From Paracidovorax avenae ATCC 19860 (GTDB lineage Bacteria; Pseudomonadota; Gammaproteobacteria; Burkholderiales; Burkholderiaceae_C), in assembly GCF_000176855.2 (NCBI RefSeq), contig NC_015138.1:2294001-2358000 (forward strand): a DNA stretch of 64,000 bases, read 5' to 3'. The notes under the pieces were generated by a model that worked only from the letters and a program-made list of their open reading frames with translations, was not told where the DNA came from and ran no database searches. Shown in pieces: positions 53,685-63,955 of the stretch (position 1 is the first letter of the stretch; every line of letters begins with the position of its first letter). A program made the position numbers and the translations under genes.

Positions 53685-53877
53685 CGTGGGCCCGCGCACG
53701 GCGCGATTACCGATACAGGGTTCGGCGGTTTGTTTATGCGTTGGATAATTGTTCCTGGCGGTGGGTGGGGTTTTGTTCATGAATAATCCGGATGCGCTGC
53801 GGAGGTATTCTCGGCGCGTTAATTCACCGGAGATGATTTTCCGGTGTTTTTTGCGTGTGCGTAATTTGATTTGCTAG

Positions 53878-55055
53878 GGAAGGTCTGCACAACACACGCA
53901 TAAGCGTGCTGACGTCTGAACCTATCGATCTGCAACGCGGCAAAGGCCTGTTTCACCCCAGTTCAAGCGTCCGCGGCTGCGGATTGGCAGCCGAGGTGAC
54001 CTGCTTGGTGAACTGCGGGCGCACTCATGCCAAGGCAGCCAACAATTTGCGCCGTACCAGCCAGAGATTGGCCAGCGCAAACAGCGTGTGCAATTGCGCG
54101 GTGTTCTTGGCCAGTCCTCTGTAGCGTACCTTGGCATGCCCGAACTGGCGCTTGAGCACTCGGAATGGGTGTTCGACCCGCGCCCGGATGCCGGCCTTCA
54201 CGCGCTCGAGTTGCCGGGTCAAGGCCTCGATCGGTTTGGACGGATCCAGCAGGCGGCGTTTGCCGGGCCGCATGGCGATGTGCCAGCTCACGTCGCGCCT
54301 GGAATCAGGACGTTGGCCGGCGCCTTGGTAGCCAGCGTCGGCATAAACATCGAGGTCGCTTGCACGCAGCAGACTGTTGGCCTCGATCACGTCATTGACC
54401 GCGCCGCTGGTGCCGCGCACTGTATGCACCAGGCCCGAGTCGGCGTCCACTCCGATGTGGCACTTCATACCGAAGTACCACTGCTGCCCCTTGCGGCTTT
54501 GCTTCATCTCCGGGTCGCGCTCGCCGCTGCTGTTCTTGGTCGAGCTGGGTGCTGCGATCAAGGTGGCGTCCACCACCGTGCCGCTCTTGAGCATCATGCC
54601 CTTGGCGCTGAGCAGATCGTTGACGGTCTGCAGGATTTGCACCGCCAGCTTGTGCTTCTCCAGCACGTGCCGGAACCGCAGGATCGTGCTCTCGTCGGGC
54701 AACCGCTCATCCCAGCCTCCGAGCCCTGCGAACTCACGAAACACCGGCATGTCGTGCAACGCTTCCTCCATGGCCGGGTCGCTCAGCGCGAACCACTGCT
54801 GCATGAAATGGATGCGCAGCATGGTCTCGCATGGGAATGGAGGACGTCCCCGCCTGCCTTCGGGTAGGTACGGCGACACCAGGGCCACCAGCTCGGCCCA
54901 CGGTACGACCTTCTCCATCTCATCCAGAAACTCCCGGCGCCGCGTTCGCTTCGCCGTCATTCCCAAGCCCAGGCTGTGCTGCTTCATGTGCCGTATCGTC
55001 TCAGGGCTTCACGTCGATGCCAAGCACGTCGCGGGGCGGTTTATGCAGACCTTCC
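53878..55055 (-). mobile_element. IS5-family insertion sequence
   Basis: The element is 1178 bp, close to IS5 itself. Terminal inverted repeats begin GGAAGGTCTGCA (53878-53889) and end with the reverse complement TGCAGACCTTCC (55044-55055), with further partial pairing inside. It carries one transposase gene on the minus strand. Flanking 4-mers are CTAG on the left and CTAA on the right; both fit the YTAR target of the IS5 subgroup but are not identical. It stands between the uspA terminator and a small secreted-protein gene. Confidence 0.88.
54025..54987 (-). CDS. IS5-family transposase
   Basis: A 320-residue DDE transposase of the IS5 subgroup: REFLDEMEKVVPWAELVALV, MLRIHFMQQWFALSDPAMEE at the N-terminal half and, in the catalytic core, Asp in GTVVDATLIAAPSSTKN, Asp in LDVYADAGYQG and Glu in RARVEHPFRVLKRQFGHA. 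Length and all three catalytic residues are intact, so the element may still move. GC is intermediate and differs from the host genes. Confidence 0.93.
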   Translation of the reverse strand: MKQHSLGLGMTAKRTRRREFLDEMEKVVPWAELVALVSPYLPEGRRGRPPFPCETMLRIHFMQQWFALSDPAMEEALHDMPVFREFAGLGGWDERLPDESTILRFRHVLEKHKLAVQILQTVNDLLSAKGMMLKSGTVVDATLIAAPSSTKNSSGERDPEMKQSRKGQQWYFGMKCHIGVDADSGLVHTVRGTSGAVNDVIEANSLLRASDLDVYADAGYQGAGQRPDSRRDVSWHIAMRPGKRRLLDPSKPIEALTRQLERVKAGIRARVEHPFRVLKRQFGHAKVRYRGLAKNTAQLHTLFALANLWLVRRKLLAALA

Positions 55056-55079
55056 CTAAGAATCGATGCAAGGAAATTC

Positions 55080-55475
55080 ATGATCGGTAAAAAACACCTC
55101 GCCGGACTCGGTGTGCTCGTGGCACTCATGTCCGGCAATGCCTATGCAGTGAATTGCGGAGCTGGGCAGACCAAGCATTACATCAAGGTTTCATCATCCG
55201 GCCAGACCGGCTATAAATGGTCTGTCTTTGCGGATCTGGCGGCTGGCAACGGAGTGAAGGTATATCACTGGGAAGAAACCGACAAACCATACGGAAGCAG
55301 CACGTATTGGGAATATTGCGATGGCCATGATAATGGCAGGCTTTACGTGTGGATCCATCCCACGGGGGTCAACCAATTCGAGTACCTCAATCTTCCGCTG
55401 GGCACGGACCATTGCTTCGAGCTATGGGGGAGCAACAACGTGCTGGTCCCCACGTCGAGAAAGGTCAGCTGCTGA
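55080..55475 (+). CDS. Small secreted protein, hypothetical
   Basis: A 131-residue exported protein with AAGGAAATTC before the ATG at 55080. The signal peptide is MIGKKHLAGLGVLVALMSGN to AYA|VNC. The mature 108 residues have four Cys (VNC, EYC, DHC, VSC), enough for two disulfides, and many aromatic residues (HYIKVSSSGQTGYKWSVF, YHWEETDKPYGSSTYWEYC). I do not recognise the family. AT-rich codon use suggests transfer. The IS5 element ends 24 bp upstream, so its native promoter has been removed or lies beyond the element. Confidence 0.7.
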   Translation: MIGKKHLAGLGVLVALMSGNAYAVNCGAGQTKHYIKVSSSGQTGYKWSVFADLAAGNGVKVYHWEETDKPYGSSTYWEYCDGHDNGRLYVWIHPTGVNQFEYLNLPLGTDHCFELWGSNNVLVPTSRKVSC

Positions 55476-55534
55476 CACATTCCGGGCGCTCCCCTGGCCG
55501 AGCGCCTGCATCCTGTCCGTGCCGTGTCTCCGGG

Positions 55535-57409
55535 CTACATCTCCGTCTTCGACCCCATCTCCACCACCGCGTTGTTCGGCAGTTTCAGGAAATCCGCCGC
55601 GGAGCTGGCGCTGTGGTGCATCTGGGCGAAGAGCTTCTGCCGCCAGACGGCCATGGCGGCACCCAGCGTGGGAACGACGGTCTCTCGCGCCAGGAAGTAG
55701 CTGGTGCGCATGGGATCCAGCAGGCCTTCCAGCTCCCCGGCCTGCTGGAGGGCCCGGGGGATGTCCGGCTCGTCCATGAAGCCGAAGCGGATCCGCACGT
55801 TCCAGGCCCCGTCGGCGAGCGGCTGGACAGCCACCTGCTCCCGCAGCGGGATGCGGGGCACATCTCCGGCTTTGACATGGACGAACAGGTTGTGGGCGTG
55901 CAGCACCTTGTTGTGCTTGAGGTTGTGCAGCATGGCCCCGGGCACCACGCCGGCATGGGCCGTGAGGAAGACGGCGGTGCCGTCCACGCGGGTGGTTCCG
56001 GCCGCGAGGATCGATTGCAGGAAGGGCAGGAGCTCGATCGCCTCGGCGTTCTGGCGCTGGCGCAGCAGTCCGCGGCCGTCGTGCCACGTGGACATGACCA
56101 GGTACAGCACACCGGCCATGAGCAGGGGGAACCAGCCGCCTTCAGCGATCTTGAGCGAGTTCGAGGCGAAGAAGGCCACGTCCACGCAGAGGAATGCGCC
56201 CGTGGCGGCGATGCATAGCGGCAGCGGCAGCTTCCAGCCATGGCGGATGACGAAGAAGGTCAGCGTGGTGGTGATGACCATGACCAGGCTGACCGAGATG
56301 CCGTAGGCCGCGGCGAGGGCGTTGGAGCTGCGGAACGCCACCACGGCCAGCGCCACGCCCGCGAGCAGCGTCCAGTTCACCATGGGCACGTAGATCTGCC
56401 CGGATTCGTTCTCCGAGGTATGGCGCACCGACAGGCGCGGCAGGTATCCCAGCTGGATGGTCTGCTTGGCCGCGGAGAATGCGCCGGAGATCAATGCCTG
56501 CGACGCGATGACGGTGGCGGCCGTGGCCAGTACCACCATCGGCAGCGTGGCCCAGCCGGGCATCATGAGGAAGAACGGGTTGGCGGCGGCGGAAGGCGTA
56601 TCCAGCACCAGTGCCCCCTGGCCGAGGTAGTTGAGCGTGAGGCAGGGCATGACCAGCAGGAACCACGCCAGCCGGATGGGCCGGGCGCCGAAATGCCCCA
56701 TGTCCGCATAGAGCGCCTCCGCGCCGGTCACGCACAGGAAGACCGCGCCCAGCGTGATGAACGCGATGCCGTAGTGATCCAGGCAGAACGCCAGCGCGTG
56801 GTGGGGCAGGAGCGCGGTCAGGACCTCCGGGCGCGCGGCGATGTGGGGAATGCCTGCGAGCCCCAGGCATGCGAACCACACGAGCATGGCGATGCCGAAG
56901 AACCGCCCGAGCCGCGCCGTTCCCCACCGCTGGGCGAGGAACAGCGCGAGCAGCACGGTGAGCGAGATCGGCAGGATGTACGGCGTGGCCCGCGTGGTGA
57001 CGACCTCCAGGCCCTCGACGGCCGACAGCACTGAGATCGCAGGCGTGATGACGCCATCGCCGAAGAACAGCGCGACTCCGAAGACACCGAGGGTCATCAG
57101 GGCCCGTTTCAGCCGGGGCTGGTCCTGCACCGACTGCGTGGCCAGGGCCAGCAGCGCCATCAGGCCCCCCTCGCCATGGTTGTCGGCCCGCATGATCAGG
57201 GCCACGTACTTGACCGAGACGATCACGGTCAGTGTCCAGAAGAAGAGCGAGAGGATGCCGATCACGTTCGCCGGCGTGATCTCCAGCCGGCCGGCGGCGA
57301 ACACCTCCTTGAAGGCGTAGAGCGGCGAGGTGCCGATGTCTCCGTAAACCACCCCGATCGCGGCGATCGTGAGCGCGGTGAGCGAAGTCGGCGTTTTCGT
57401 GTCTGCCAT
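55535..57409 (-). CDS. kup: KUP/Trk-D potassium uptake protein
   Basis: A 624-residue KUP-family K+/H+ symporter with 12 predicted helices and a soluble C-terminal domain. The family opening [20 protein letters not shown] is near residue 14, and [20 protein letters not shown] and [13 protein letters not shown] follow. The C-terminal domain (about 470-624) includes [21 protein letters not shown] start at ATG 57407-57409 (MADTKTP); the open frame runs upstream without homology. It converges with the secreted-protein gene. Confidence 0.95.
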   Translation of the reverse strand: MADTKTPTSLTALTIAAIGVVYGDIGTSPLYAFKEVFAAGRLEITPANVIGILSLFFWTLTVIVSVKYVALIMRADNHGEGGLMALLALATQSVQDQPRLKRALMTLGVFGVALFFGDGVITPAISVLSAVEGLEVVTTRATPYILPISLTVLLALFLAQRWGTARLGRFFGIAMLVWFACLGLAGIPHIAARPEVLTALLPHHALAFCLDHYGIAFITLGAVFLCVTGAEALYADMGHFGARPIRLAWFLLVMPCLTLNYLGQGALVLDTPSAAANPFFLMMPGWATLPMVVLATAATVIASQALISGAFSAAKQTIQLGYLPRLSVRHTSENESGQIYVPMVNWTLLAGVALAVVAFRSSNALAAAYGISVSLVMVITTTLTFFVIRHGWKLPLPLCIAATGAFLCVDVAFFASNSLKIAEGGWFPLLMAGVLYLVMSTWHDGRGLLRQRQNAEAIELLPFLQSILAAGTTRVDGTAVFLTAHAGVVPGAMLHNLKHNKVLHAHNLFVHVKAGDVPRIPLREQVAVQPLADGAWNVRIRFGFMDEPDIPRALQQAGELEGLLDPMRTSYFLARETVVPTLGAAMAVWRQKLFAQMHHSASSAADFLKLPNNAVVEMGSKTEM

Positions 57410-57632
57410 GGCGGATGGGAAAGTGTCTGGGTCGGCGACGGGTGGACAGGACCGCATCAGAACACATTTCGACACATCATGGCAGAGCCATGAGGAGGGC
57501 AATCTTCCCCAGGGGCTGCGAGCGGGGACCCGACGGCCAGGTAAGGCACGGCCGTGGCCGACCGGTGGGTCGGGCCCTCCAGGCGGACGGGGGCGGGTGC
57601 CGCCCGCCAGGGCGGGGGGCGGCCCCGGCCCC

Positions 57633-58628
57633 TTACTCGATCTTCGCGCCGGACGCCTCGACGATGCCCTTCCACTTGGCATAGTCCGCCTTGATCAGGG
57701 CGGAGAACTGCGCGCTGGTCATCGTTTCGGCCTCGGCGCCCTGGGCCTGGATGGCGGCGCGCATGTCGGGCTGGGCGAGCAGCTTGTTGACCTCGGTGTT
57801 GATGGTGGTCACCACGTTGGCGGGCGTGCCGGCGGGGGCGAGGATGCCGTACCACGAACTCACGTCGAAACCCTTGTAGCCGGACTCGGCCACGGTGGGC
57901 ACGTCGGGCAGGGACGAACTGCGCTTGATCGAGGTGACGGCCAGCGGGCGCAGCTTGCCGGACTTGATCTGCGCCATGGCGGACGGCACGGAGGACACGA
58001 GCAGGTCCACGTTGCCGGCCAGCGCGTCCATCAGTGCCGGGTTGGAGCCCTTGTAGGGGATGTGGCTGAGCTTGATGCCCGCGGCCTTCTCGAACAGGTC
58101 GCCCGCCAGGTGGATGGTGGTGCCGTTGCCGGGCGAGCCGTAGGTGATCTTGCCGGGCTCGGCGCGCGCTGCGGCCACCACGTCGGCCAGCGTCTTGAAG
58201 CGCGAGTTGGCGCCCGTGGCGATGATCACGGGCGTATAGGCCACGTGGGCGATGGCGACGAGATCCTTCGTGGGGTCCCACGGCAGGTTCTTGTAGAGGT
58301 AGGGCGCGACGACGAGGTTGTCCTTCTGGCCCATGACGAGGTCGTAGCCCGTGGGCGCGGCCTTCACGGCCTCGGTGATGCCGATGGTGCCGCCCGCGCC
58401 GGCACGGTTGTCGGGCACCACGGTCCAGTGCAGCGTCTCCGTCAGCTTGGTCGCCACGAGGCGGGAGAGGATGTCGGTGCCGCCGCCGGGCGGGAAGGGC
58501 ACGATGAGGCGCACCGGCTTGGCCGGGTAGGCGGCGCCCGCGGGCGCGGAGGCGGCCGGCGCGGTCTGGGCCATGGCGGTGCCCAGCGCGAAGGCGAGGG
58601 CGGTGAACGAAATCAGCGAACGGATCAT
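57633..58628 (-). CDS. Bug-family (TctC-type) periplasmic binding protein
   Basis: A 331-residue exported protein of the Bug/TctC family, abundant in Comamonadaceae and Bordetella. Signal peptide: [20 protein letters not shown]. Then come [40 protein letters not shown] and [20 protein letters not shown]. Bug proteins bind carboxylates or similar metabolites and feed TctAB transporters or sensors; no TctA/TctB gene is adjacent. It is 72 bp downstream of the SDR gene in the same direction. Confidence 0.93.
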   Translation of the reverse strand: MIRSLISFTALAFALGTAMAQTAPAASAPAGAAYPAKPVRLIVPFPPGGGTDILSRLVATKLTETLHWTVVPDNRAGAGGTIGITEAVKAAPTGYDLVMGQKDNLVVAPYLYKNLPWDPTKDLVAIAHVAYTPVIIATGANSRFKTLADVVAAARAEPGKITYGSPGNGTTIHLAGDLFEKAAGIKLSHIPYKGSNPALMDALAGNVDLLVSSVPSAMAQIKSGKLRPLAVTSIKRSSSLPDVPTVAESGYKGFDVSSWYGILAPAGTPANVVTTINTEVNKLLAQPDMRAAIQAQGAEAETMTSAQFSALIKADYAKWKGIVEASGAKIE

Positions 58629-58700
58629 GGGTGCTTGTCTCCGGGAAAGGAACGCCTGCTGCGGACGGACAGGTGGCCTAGTTTCTCATGCACGGGGCGC

Positions 58701-59513
58701 TCAGGCCTCGCGCACGTCGGCCACCGGCGCGTCGCCGAAATCGGGCCGCGCGAGCCAGGCCAGCACGCGCGCCGCGGCCTCGTCGGGCGAGGTGAGCATG
58801 CCGGTCGCCTTCAACTGGGCGAAGTTCTGGACATCGGGGAACGCCCCGGGGTCGGCGCCGCGCAAATGGACCTGCATGTCCGTGTCGATCACGCCGGGTG
58901 CCAGCGAGCACACCCGGGCGCCTCCGGACTGCCGTGCCTCGTCCAGCGCCAGGCACCGCGTGAAATGGTCCATGCCGGCCTTGGCCGCGCAGTAGGCCGA
59001 TTGCGAGGCCATCGGCCGCCGCCCGAGGCCGGAGGAAATGTTGAGCACCTTGCGCGGCACGCCCCAGCCGCGCGTGGCGGCCAGGAACGCGGCGGTGAGC
59101 TGCATGGGCGCCTCCAGCCCGATGCGCAGCGCGCTGGCGAGATCGGCCGGGTCGCTGTCGGCCAGCGGGGCGATGCGCGGCACCACGCCTGCGTTGTTGA
59201 TGAGGGTGGCACTGGCGTAGCGGCTGGCCGGCTGGCTTTCCAGCCAGGCACGCAGCCGCGCGGCGGCCTGGGCGCCATCGGCGAGGTCCTGCGGCCATTG
59301 CGCCAGCGGCATGCCGGCGTGCCGCGCGACGTCTTCCAGTTCGCTGCTCGTGCCGCGCGACAGGGTGACGAGCGCATGCCCGCCCTGCAGCAACTGCCGG
59401 GCCATGGCCAGGCCCATGCCGCGCGAGGCGCCGGTGAGAACGACCAGGGGCATCGGCCCGGGCGCGGCCGCGAAGCTGGGGGAGGAAGAGGGGGAAGCGG
59501 AGGTGTCCTGCAT
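58701..59513 (-). CDS. SDR-family oxidoreductase
   Basis: A 270-residue classical SDR: cofactor motif VVLTGASRGMGLAMARQLL, LINNAGVVPRIAPLADSD, Ser in NISSGLGRRPMASQSAY and YxxxK in AYCAAKAGMDHF. The layout resembles benzil-reductase/sepiapterin-reductase-like SDRs. The start is uncertain: ATG 59513 (MQDTSASPSSSP) or 59537; a Ser/Pro-rich lead precedes the domain in either case. The substrate is unknown. It is 30 bp downstream of the pseudouridine synthase gene. Confidence 0.85.
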   Translation of the reverse strand: MQDTSASPSSSPSFAAAPGPMPLVVLTGASRGMGLAMARQLLQGGHALVTLSRGTSSELEDVARHAGMPLAQWPQDLADGAQAAARLRAWLESQPASRYASATLINNAGVVPRIAPLADSDPADLASALRIGLEAPMQLTAAFLAATRGWGVPRKVLNISSGLGRRPMASQSAYCAAKAGMDHFTRCLALDEARQSGGARVCSLAPGVIDTDMQVHLRGADPGAFPDVQNFAQLKATGMLTSPDEAAARVLAWLARPDFGDAPVADVREA

Positions 59514-59542
59514 GGTGTCGCGATGGTACTGCGGCATGGCGA

Positions 59543-60268
59543 TCAGAACGGCGCCGGCAGGTCGAAGGCGAGCGGCGTTCCGGTGCGCGGATGGGCGAAG
59601 GCGATGTGCTGCGCATGCAGCAGCAGCCGCGGCGCGAGCGCCTGAATGGCAGGCGGGGCGTAGAGCGTGTCGCCGAGGATGGGTTGGTCCACGGCCGCCA
59701 TGTGCACGCGCAACTGGTGCGTGCGGCCGGTCACGGGCTCCAGCAGCACGCGCAGAGTGCCTTCCGTCGCCCGCCAGGTTACGGCACCGTCCCCGGGCGC
59801 GGCGGGACGCCAGCGCGTCAGGCTGGCCTTGCCGCCCGGGGCGCCGTGCGGGACCACGACGCGCAGCGGCCGGCGCTCCCAGTCGGCGGCGATGGGCAGG
59901 TCGATCTCCCGCCAGGCCGCGCCGTCCCCGGCCGGGTGCGGGGCATGTACGACCGCGACATAGCGCTTGTGCACCTGGCGCGCGGCGAAGGCGTCGCCAA
60001 GCGCGCGCTGGGCCTGGGCGTGGCGCGCCATGACCACGATGCCGGAGGTGGCCTGGTCGAGCCGGTGCACGATGCAGGCACCGGGCCAGTGCAGGGCGGC
60101 GCGGGCGCTCAGGCAGTCCTGCTTGTCCGGACCGCGGCCGGGCACGCAGAGCAGGCCGGAAGGCTTGGCCAGCACCAGCAGGTCATCGTCCGCATGCAGG
60201 CAGGCAGGGGACGCGCCGGGATCGGCGTCGGCATCGGCCGGTGCCTGCGCCGGCAGGGCCGCGCTCAC
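59543..60268 (-). CDS. RluA-type pseudouridine synthase
   Basis: A 241-residue protein beginning at GTG 60268, which overlaps the stop of the upstream histidine kinase (GTGA); homology begins about 25 residues in. The catalytic Asp motif is HRLDQATSGIVVMARHAQA near residue 67; YVAVVHAP, GRTHQLRVHMAAV and PILGDTLY follow, all typical of RluA-type enzymes. Without an S4 domain and at this length it is close to RluA (23S rRNA 746/tRNA 32), but RluC/RluD-type targets cannot be excluded. Confidence 0.88.
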   Translation of the reverse strand: MSAALPAQAPADADADPGASPACLHADDDLLVLAKPSGLLCVPGRGPDKQDCLSARAALHWPGACIVHRLDQATSGIVVMARHAQAQRALGDAFAARQVHKRYVAVVHAPHPAGDGAAWREIDLPIAADWERRPLRVVVPHGAPGGKASLTRWRPAAPGDGAVTWRATEGTLRVLLEPVTGRTHQLRVHMAAVDQPILGDTLYAPPAIQALAPRLLLHAQHIAFAHPRTGTPLAFDLPAPF

Positions 60269-62517
60269 GCCGGACCGCCGTGGACCAGGCGGTCCACCGT
60301 GGCGCACAGCTCGTCCACATCGTTGGGCTTGTGGATCAGCGCGCTCGCGCCTTCGGCCAGCGCATCGCGCTCGATCTCCGCCGTCACGTGCCCCGAGGCG
60401 AGCGCCACGGGCAGGTCGGCGCGGATGCGCTTGGCCTCGCGCACCAGGTCCACGCCGCAGTAGCCGGGCATGTTGTAGTCGGTCACGACCAGATCGTAGG
60501 CCTGCGGGTCCGCGCCCAGCGCCACGGCGGCCTCGCGCGGGTCCGTGAATCCGGTCACGCGGTAGCCGCGGCGGCGCAGCAGGCGCTGCACGAGGAAGAC
60601 CAGGGCCTGGTCGTCGTCCACGTACATCACGTGGCGCTGGCGTTCGTCGGGCACGCCTGCGGCAGGCGCGGCGGGGCTGGCCGCCCCGGCCGCCGGTGCG
60701 GTATCGCCCGCGGGCGCGGCGGCTGGCGCCGGTGCGGCTTCGGCCTCCGCCGCCGGGAAATACAGTGTGAAGCGGCTGCCCTCGCCGGGCGCGCTCTGCA
60801 CGTCCACCGCGCCGCCGTGGGTGCGCATCACGCCGTGCACCACGGCCAGTCCCAGTCCCGTGCCCTGGCCGACGGGCTTGGTGGTGAAGAACGGCTCGAA
60901 GATGCGCAGCTGCGTGGCGGCATCGATGCCGGGGCCGTTGTCCACCACGCTGATGGCCACGTACTCGCCGGGCGGCAGTGCGAGGCGCTCGCACAGGCGG
61001 TGGTCGGGCTGCATGGCCGACGCCTCCACGCACACCGTGCCGCGCGCATCGCCAAGGGCATGGATGGCATTCGTGCACAGGTTCAGCAGGGCCTGCTCCA
61101 CCTGGGTGGCATCGGCCAGCAGGGCGGGCAGATCGCGGTCCAGGTGCAGGCGCAACTCGATGGCCGGCGGCAGGGTCACGCGCAGCAGGCGCTCGGTGTC
61201 GTGGATGGCCTCGGCCACCGGCACGGCGGTGCGCCGGGGCGGCTCGTTGCGGCTGAAGGTGAGGATCTGCCGGACGAGGTCGCGCGCGCGCCGGCCGGCC
61301 TTCTCGATCTCCCGCAGGCTCTCCAGCACCGGTGAGCCGGCAGCGCAGTCCGCCTTGGCCAGTTCCACGTTGCCGAGGATGGCGCTCAGGATGTTGTTGA
61401 AGTCGTGCGCGATCCCGCCGGCCATGGTGCCCACGGCCTGCATCTTGTGGGATTCGCGCAGCTGCGCCTCCAGTTCGTTGCGGTGCGCCTCGGCCTTCTT
61501 GCGGCCGGTGAGGTCGCGTGCGAACACGGTGGTGGTCTCGCCCTCGGCATGCCGCTCGAAGGACACGCTCACCTCCACCGCCAGCTCCTTGCCGCTGGCG
61601 GTGAGCGCCACCATCTCGCCGAGCACGGCCTGGGTGGCCAGCTGGGCGAAGGCCAGGGCCTGGACGGCATCGGGCAGGAAGCGGTCGAGCGGGCTGCCCA
61701 GCGCGTCGGCCGTGGCGCACTGGAACAGGGCTGCGGCCGTGGGGTTGAAGACGGTGATGCGCTGGTTCTGGTCCACGCAGATGATGGCGTCCAGCGCGGA
61801 GTTGATGACGGCCTCCAGGCGGCGCTCGCTGGCGTACAGCTGGGCGTTGCGCTCCTGCAGGGCCGTGGCGCTGTGCTGCAGTGCGCGGCGCTCGGCCACC
61901 AGCGGGCCCTGGTCCACCACGGCGCAGAGGAACTGCCACTGCTCCGGTGCGCCATCGGCCTGGGGGGCCTCGATGCGCGCGATGTACAGGTCGCCCGTGA
62001 TGCCCGCGTCTCCGTCGCCGATGGGGAACAGCACCTCGCTGGCCTCGCCGTGCCCATGGTCCCGGGCCTGCTCGAACGTGGCGCGCACGCGGGCGGCATC
62101 CGCCGCGCTGACGAAGGGCATGAGCGAGGTCAGGGGGCGGTCGGACTCGGTGGGCTGGAACCAGCGGTGCGCCATCGAATTGGCCTGCACCACCATGTCG
62201 TGCTCGTCCAGCACCATGAGCGCCAGCGGCACGCTGGCGAACAGCGTCTCGAATCGTTCGGATGCGCTCTCCGCGGCGGTCTGGCTGTAGCGCAGCACCT
62301 TGTTCTGCACCTCCAGCTCGGCCTGGTAGGCGCGCAGTTCCGCGATGAGCGCGGCCACGGGGCCTTCCGGGTGGGGCGGCTGGCGGCGGTGGCCGCCGCC
62401 CTCGCCGGACGGCACGGCGGGCTCGCCGGCCGTGCCCGCAGGCTCGCCGCCGGACGCGGCCCCGCGGTCATCCTCCGGGTCGGGTGGCAGCAGGAAGGAC
62501 AGGTCGGGGCGGCTCAT
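60265..62517 (-). CDS. Hybrid histidine kinase with PAS domains and receiver
   Basis: A 750-residue soluble hybrid kinase. Domains in order: disordered Gly/Pro-rich start (1-50), short coiled coil, PAS (about 85-205), PAS (about 235-345), HisKA with GTMAGGIAHDFNNILSAILG (about 375), HATPase_c with LLNLCTNAIHAL, VVDNGPGID and GTGLGLAVVHGVM, an Ala/Pro linker (about 600-630) and a receiver with DDD-type VMYVDDDQAL and phosphoacceptor Asp in LVVTDYNMPGYCG. No transmembrane segment is present, so the signal is cytosolic. The class resembles hybrid kinases acting through the C-terminal receiver. It overlaps the pseudouridine synthase gene by 4 bp. Confidence 0.92.
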   Translation of the reverse strand: MSRPDLSFLLPPDPEDDRGAASGGEPAGTAGEPAVPSGEGGGHRRQPPHPEGPVAALIAELRAYQAELEVQNKVLRYSQTAAESASERFETLFASVPLALMVLDEHDMVVQANSMAHRWFQPTESDRPLTSLMPFVSAADAARVRATFEQARDHGHGEASEVLFPIGDGDAGITGDLYIARIEAPQADGAPEQWQFLCAVVDQGPLVAERRALQHSATALQERNAQLYASERRLEAVINSALDAIICVDQNQRITVFNPTAAALFQCATADALGSPLDRFLPDAVQALAFAQLATQAVLGEMVALTASGKELAVEVSVSFERHAEGETTTVFARDLTGRKKAEAHRNELEAQLRESHKMQAVGTMAGGIAHDFNNILSAILGNVELAKADCAAGSPVLESLREIEKAGRRARDLVRQILTFSRNEPPRRTAVPVAEAIHDTERLLRVTLPPAIELRLHLDRDLPALLADATQVEQALLNLCTNAIHALGDARGTVCVEASAMQPDHRLCERLALPPGEYVAISVVDNGPGIDAATQLRIFEPFFTTKPVGQGTGLGLAVVHGVMRTHGGAVDVQSAPGEGSRFTLYFPAAEAEAAPAPAAAPAGDTAPAAGAASPAAPAAGVPDERQRHVMYVDDDQALVFLVQRLLRRRGYRVTGFTDPREAAVALGADPQAYDLVVTDYNMPGYCGVDLVREAKRIRADLPVALASGHVTAEIERDALAEGASALIHKPNDVDELCATVDRLVHGGPA

Positions 62518-62653
62518 GGGCGGCTCGGGCGGCCCGGCGGTTCATGCCGGGCGGTGTGCGGAACGCGGCGGTGCCGCGGGCGAGCCTTTCAGTGTACGCG
62601 CCCCTGCAACGGTACAGCGGCGCGGCCATGGTCCGGGCAGGGCGGTGGGCCGG

Positions 62654-63955
62654 TCAGGGCGCGGCGTCCTGCATGCGGCGCATCGGCGTGGCCACCGCCG
62701 CCAGGGCGGCCAGCAGCACCAGGGTGCCGCCGCAGAGCAGGAAGAGCCGGCCCGGCGGCACGACCTGCAGCAGCCAGCCCGTCGCCGCCGCGGCCACCGG
62801 CTGCAGGCCCATGAAAATGAACATGAACAGGCCCATGGTGCGCCCGAGGAGCGCGGGCGGCACGCGCTGCTGGATCCACGTGAACAATCCGACCTGCATG
62901 AAACCGCCCAGCAGGCCCACGCTGCCCAGGAGCAGAGCCCCCTGCCAGACTGCCGAGATGCTTCCCAGCGGCGCGATCAGCAGGCCCGCCACGGCATCCA
63001 CCGCCAGCAGGGTGGTGCCCAGGTTGACGAGCCGCAGGCGCGGAAGCGCGCCCGCTGCCACCATGCCCGCCAGCGTGCCCGCGCCGTGCATGCCCACCAG
63101 GATGCCGAACGCGGCGGCGCCGAGCTGCGGCTGGCCGTGGGTGAGCACGGGCAGGGCGATCTGCGTCGGTCCCATCACCAGGATCGACAGCAGCCCCCAG
63201 TACAGGAAGCAGGTGCGCAGCGGCCGGTCGCGCCAGGCATGGGAAAGACCCTGGGCGACGGCCGCCAGCACCGCGCCCCCGCCCGGAACCGCTCCAGGCG
63301 CGGGTGCATGCAGCCGCACCCGGCCGAGCATCCATGCGGACACCACGAAGCTGAGCGCGTCCACCGCGAAGGCGAAGCCGATCCCCGTGCGGTCCGCCGC
63401 CTTCGTGCCCGCGCCGCCGAAGCCCGCGATCAGCAGGCCGGCGAGCAGCGGGCCCACGGACATGCCGACCTGCCGCAATCCCATGCCGATGCTGTTGGCC
63501 GCATGCAACTGCGCCCGGCCCACCACGCGCGGCGTGATGGAGGTAGCGGCCGGGATGCTGAACGCGGTGGAGATACCGAGCGCCAGCGACAGCGCGTAGA
63601 GCGCCCAGAGCGGGCAGTGGCCTGCCAGTACCAGTGCGGCCAGCAGCCCGGTCAGCGCGGCGTTCAGCCAGCGCGTCAGGCGCAGCACCCGCAGCGGCGA
63701 ATGCCGGTCCACGATGGCACCGCCCACGAGGATGAAGACGGCGCGGGGCACGCTCATGAGGGCCAGCACGGTGCCCAGCACGCGCGTGTCGTCCGTGGTC
63801 TGCAGCACCAGCCAGGGCATGGCGATCAGCGAGAACTGGTCACCCAGCAAGGACAGCGCCGAGCTGGCCGTGAGCCAGCGGAAGCCGGCGTTGCGCGACA
63901 GCGGCGTGCCGGGCGGCAGGGGCGCGGAGGATGGGGAATTCGATTCAGTAGCCAT
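62654..63955 (-). CDS. MFS transporter, MFS_3/enterobactin-exporter-like
   Basis: A 433-residue major-facilitator protein with about 12 helices. Typical parts are ALSLLGDQFSLIAMPWLVLQ near residue 35, the loop 2-3 region FILVGGAIVDRHSPLRVLRL and LHAANSIGMGLRQVGMSVGP. The family contains exporters of siderophores, macrolides and other drugs. The substrate is not evident. The intergenic region to the kinase start is 136 bp and no regulator is adjacent. Confidence 0.88.
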   Translation of the reverse strand: MATESNSPSSAPLPPGTPLSRNAGFRWLTASSALSLLGDQFSLIAMPWLVLQTTDDTRVLGTVLALMSVPRAVFILVGGAIVDRHSPLRVLRLTRWLNAALTGLLAALVLAGHCPLWALYALSLALGISTAFSIPAATSITPRVVGRAQLHAANSIGMGLRQVGMSVGPLLAGLLIAGFGGAGTKAADRTGIGFAFAVDALSFVVSAWMLGRVRLHAPAPGAVPGGGAVLAAVAQGLSHAWRDRPLRTCFLYWGLLSILVMGPTQIALPVLTHGQPQLGAAAFGILVGMHGAGTLAGMVAAGALPRLRLVNLGTTLLAVDAVAGLLIAPLGSISAVWQGALLLGSVGLLGGFMQVGLFTWIQQRVPPALLGRTMGLFMFIFMGLQPVAAAATGWLLQVVPPGRLFLLCGGTLVLLAALAAVATPMRRMQDAAP

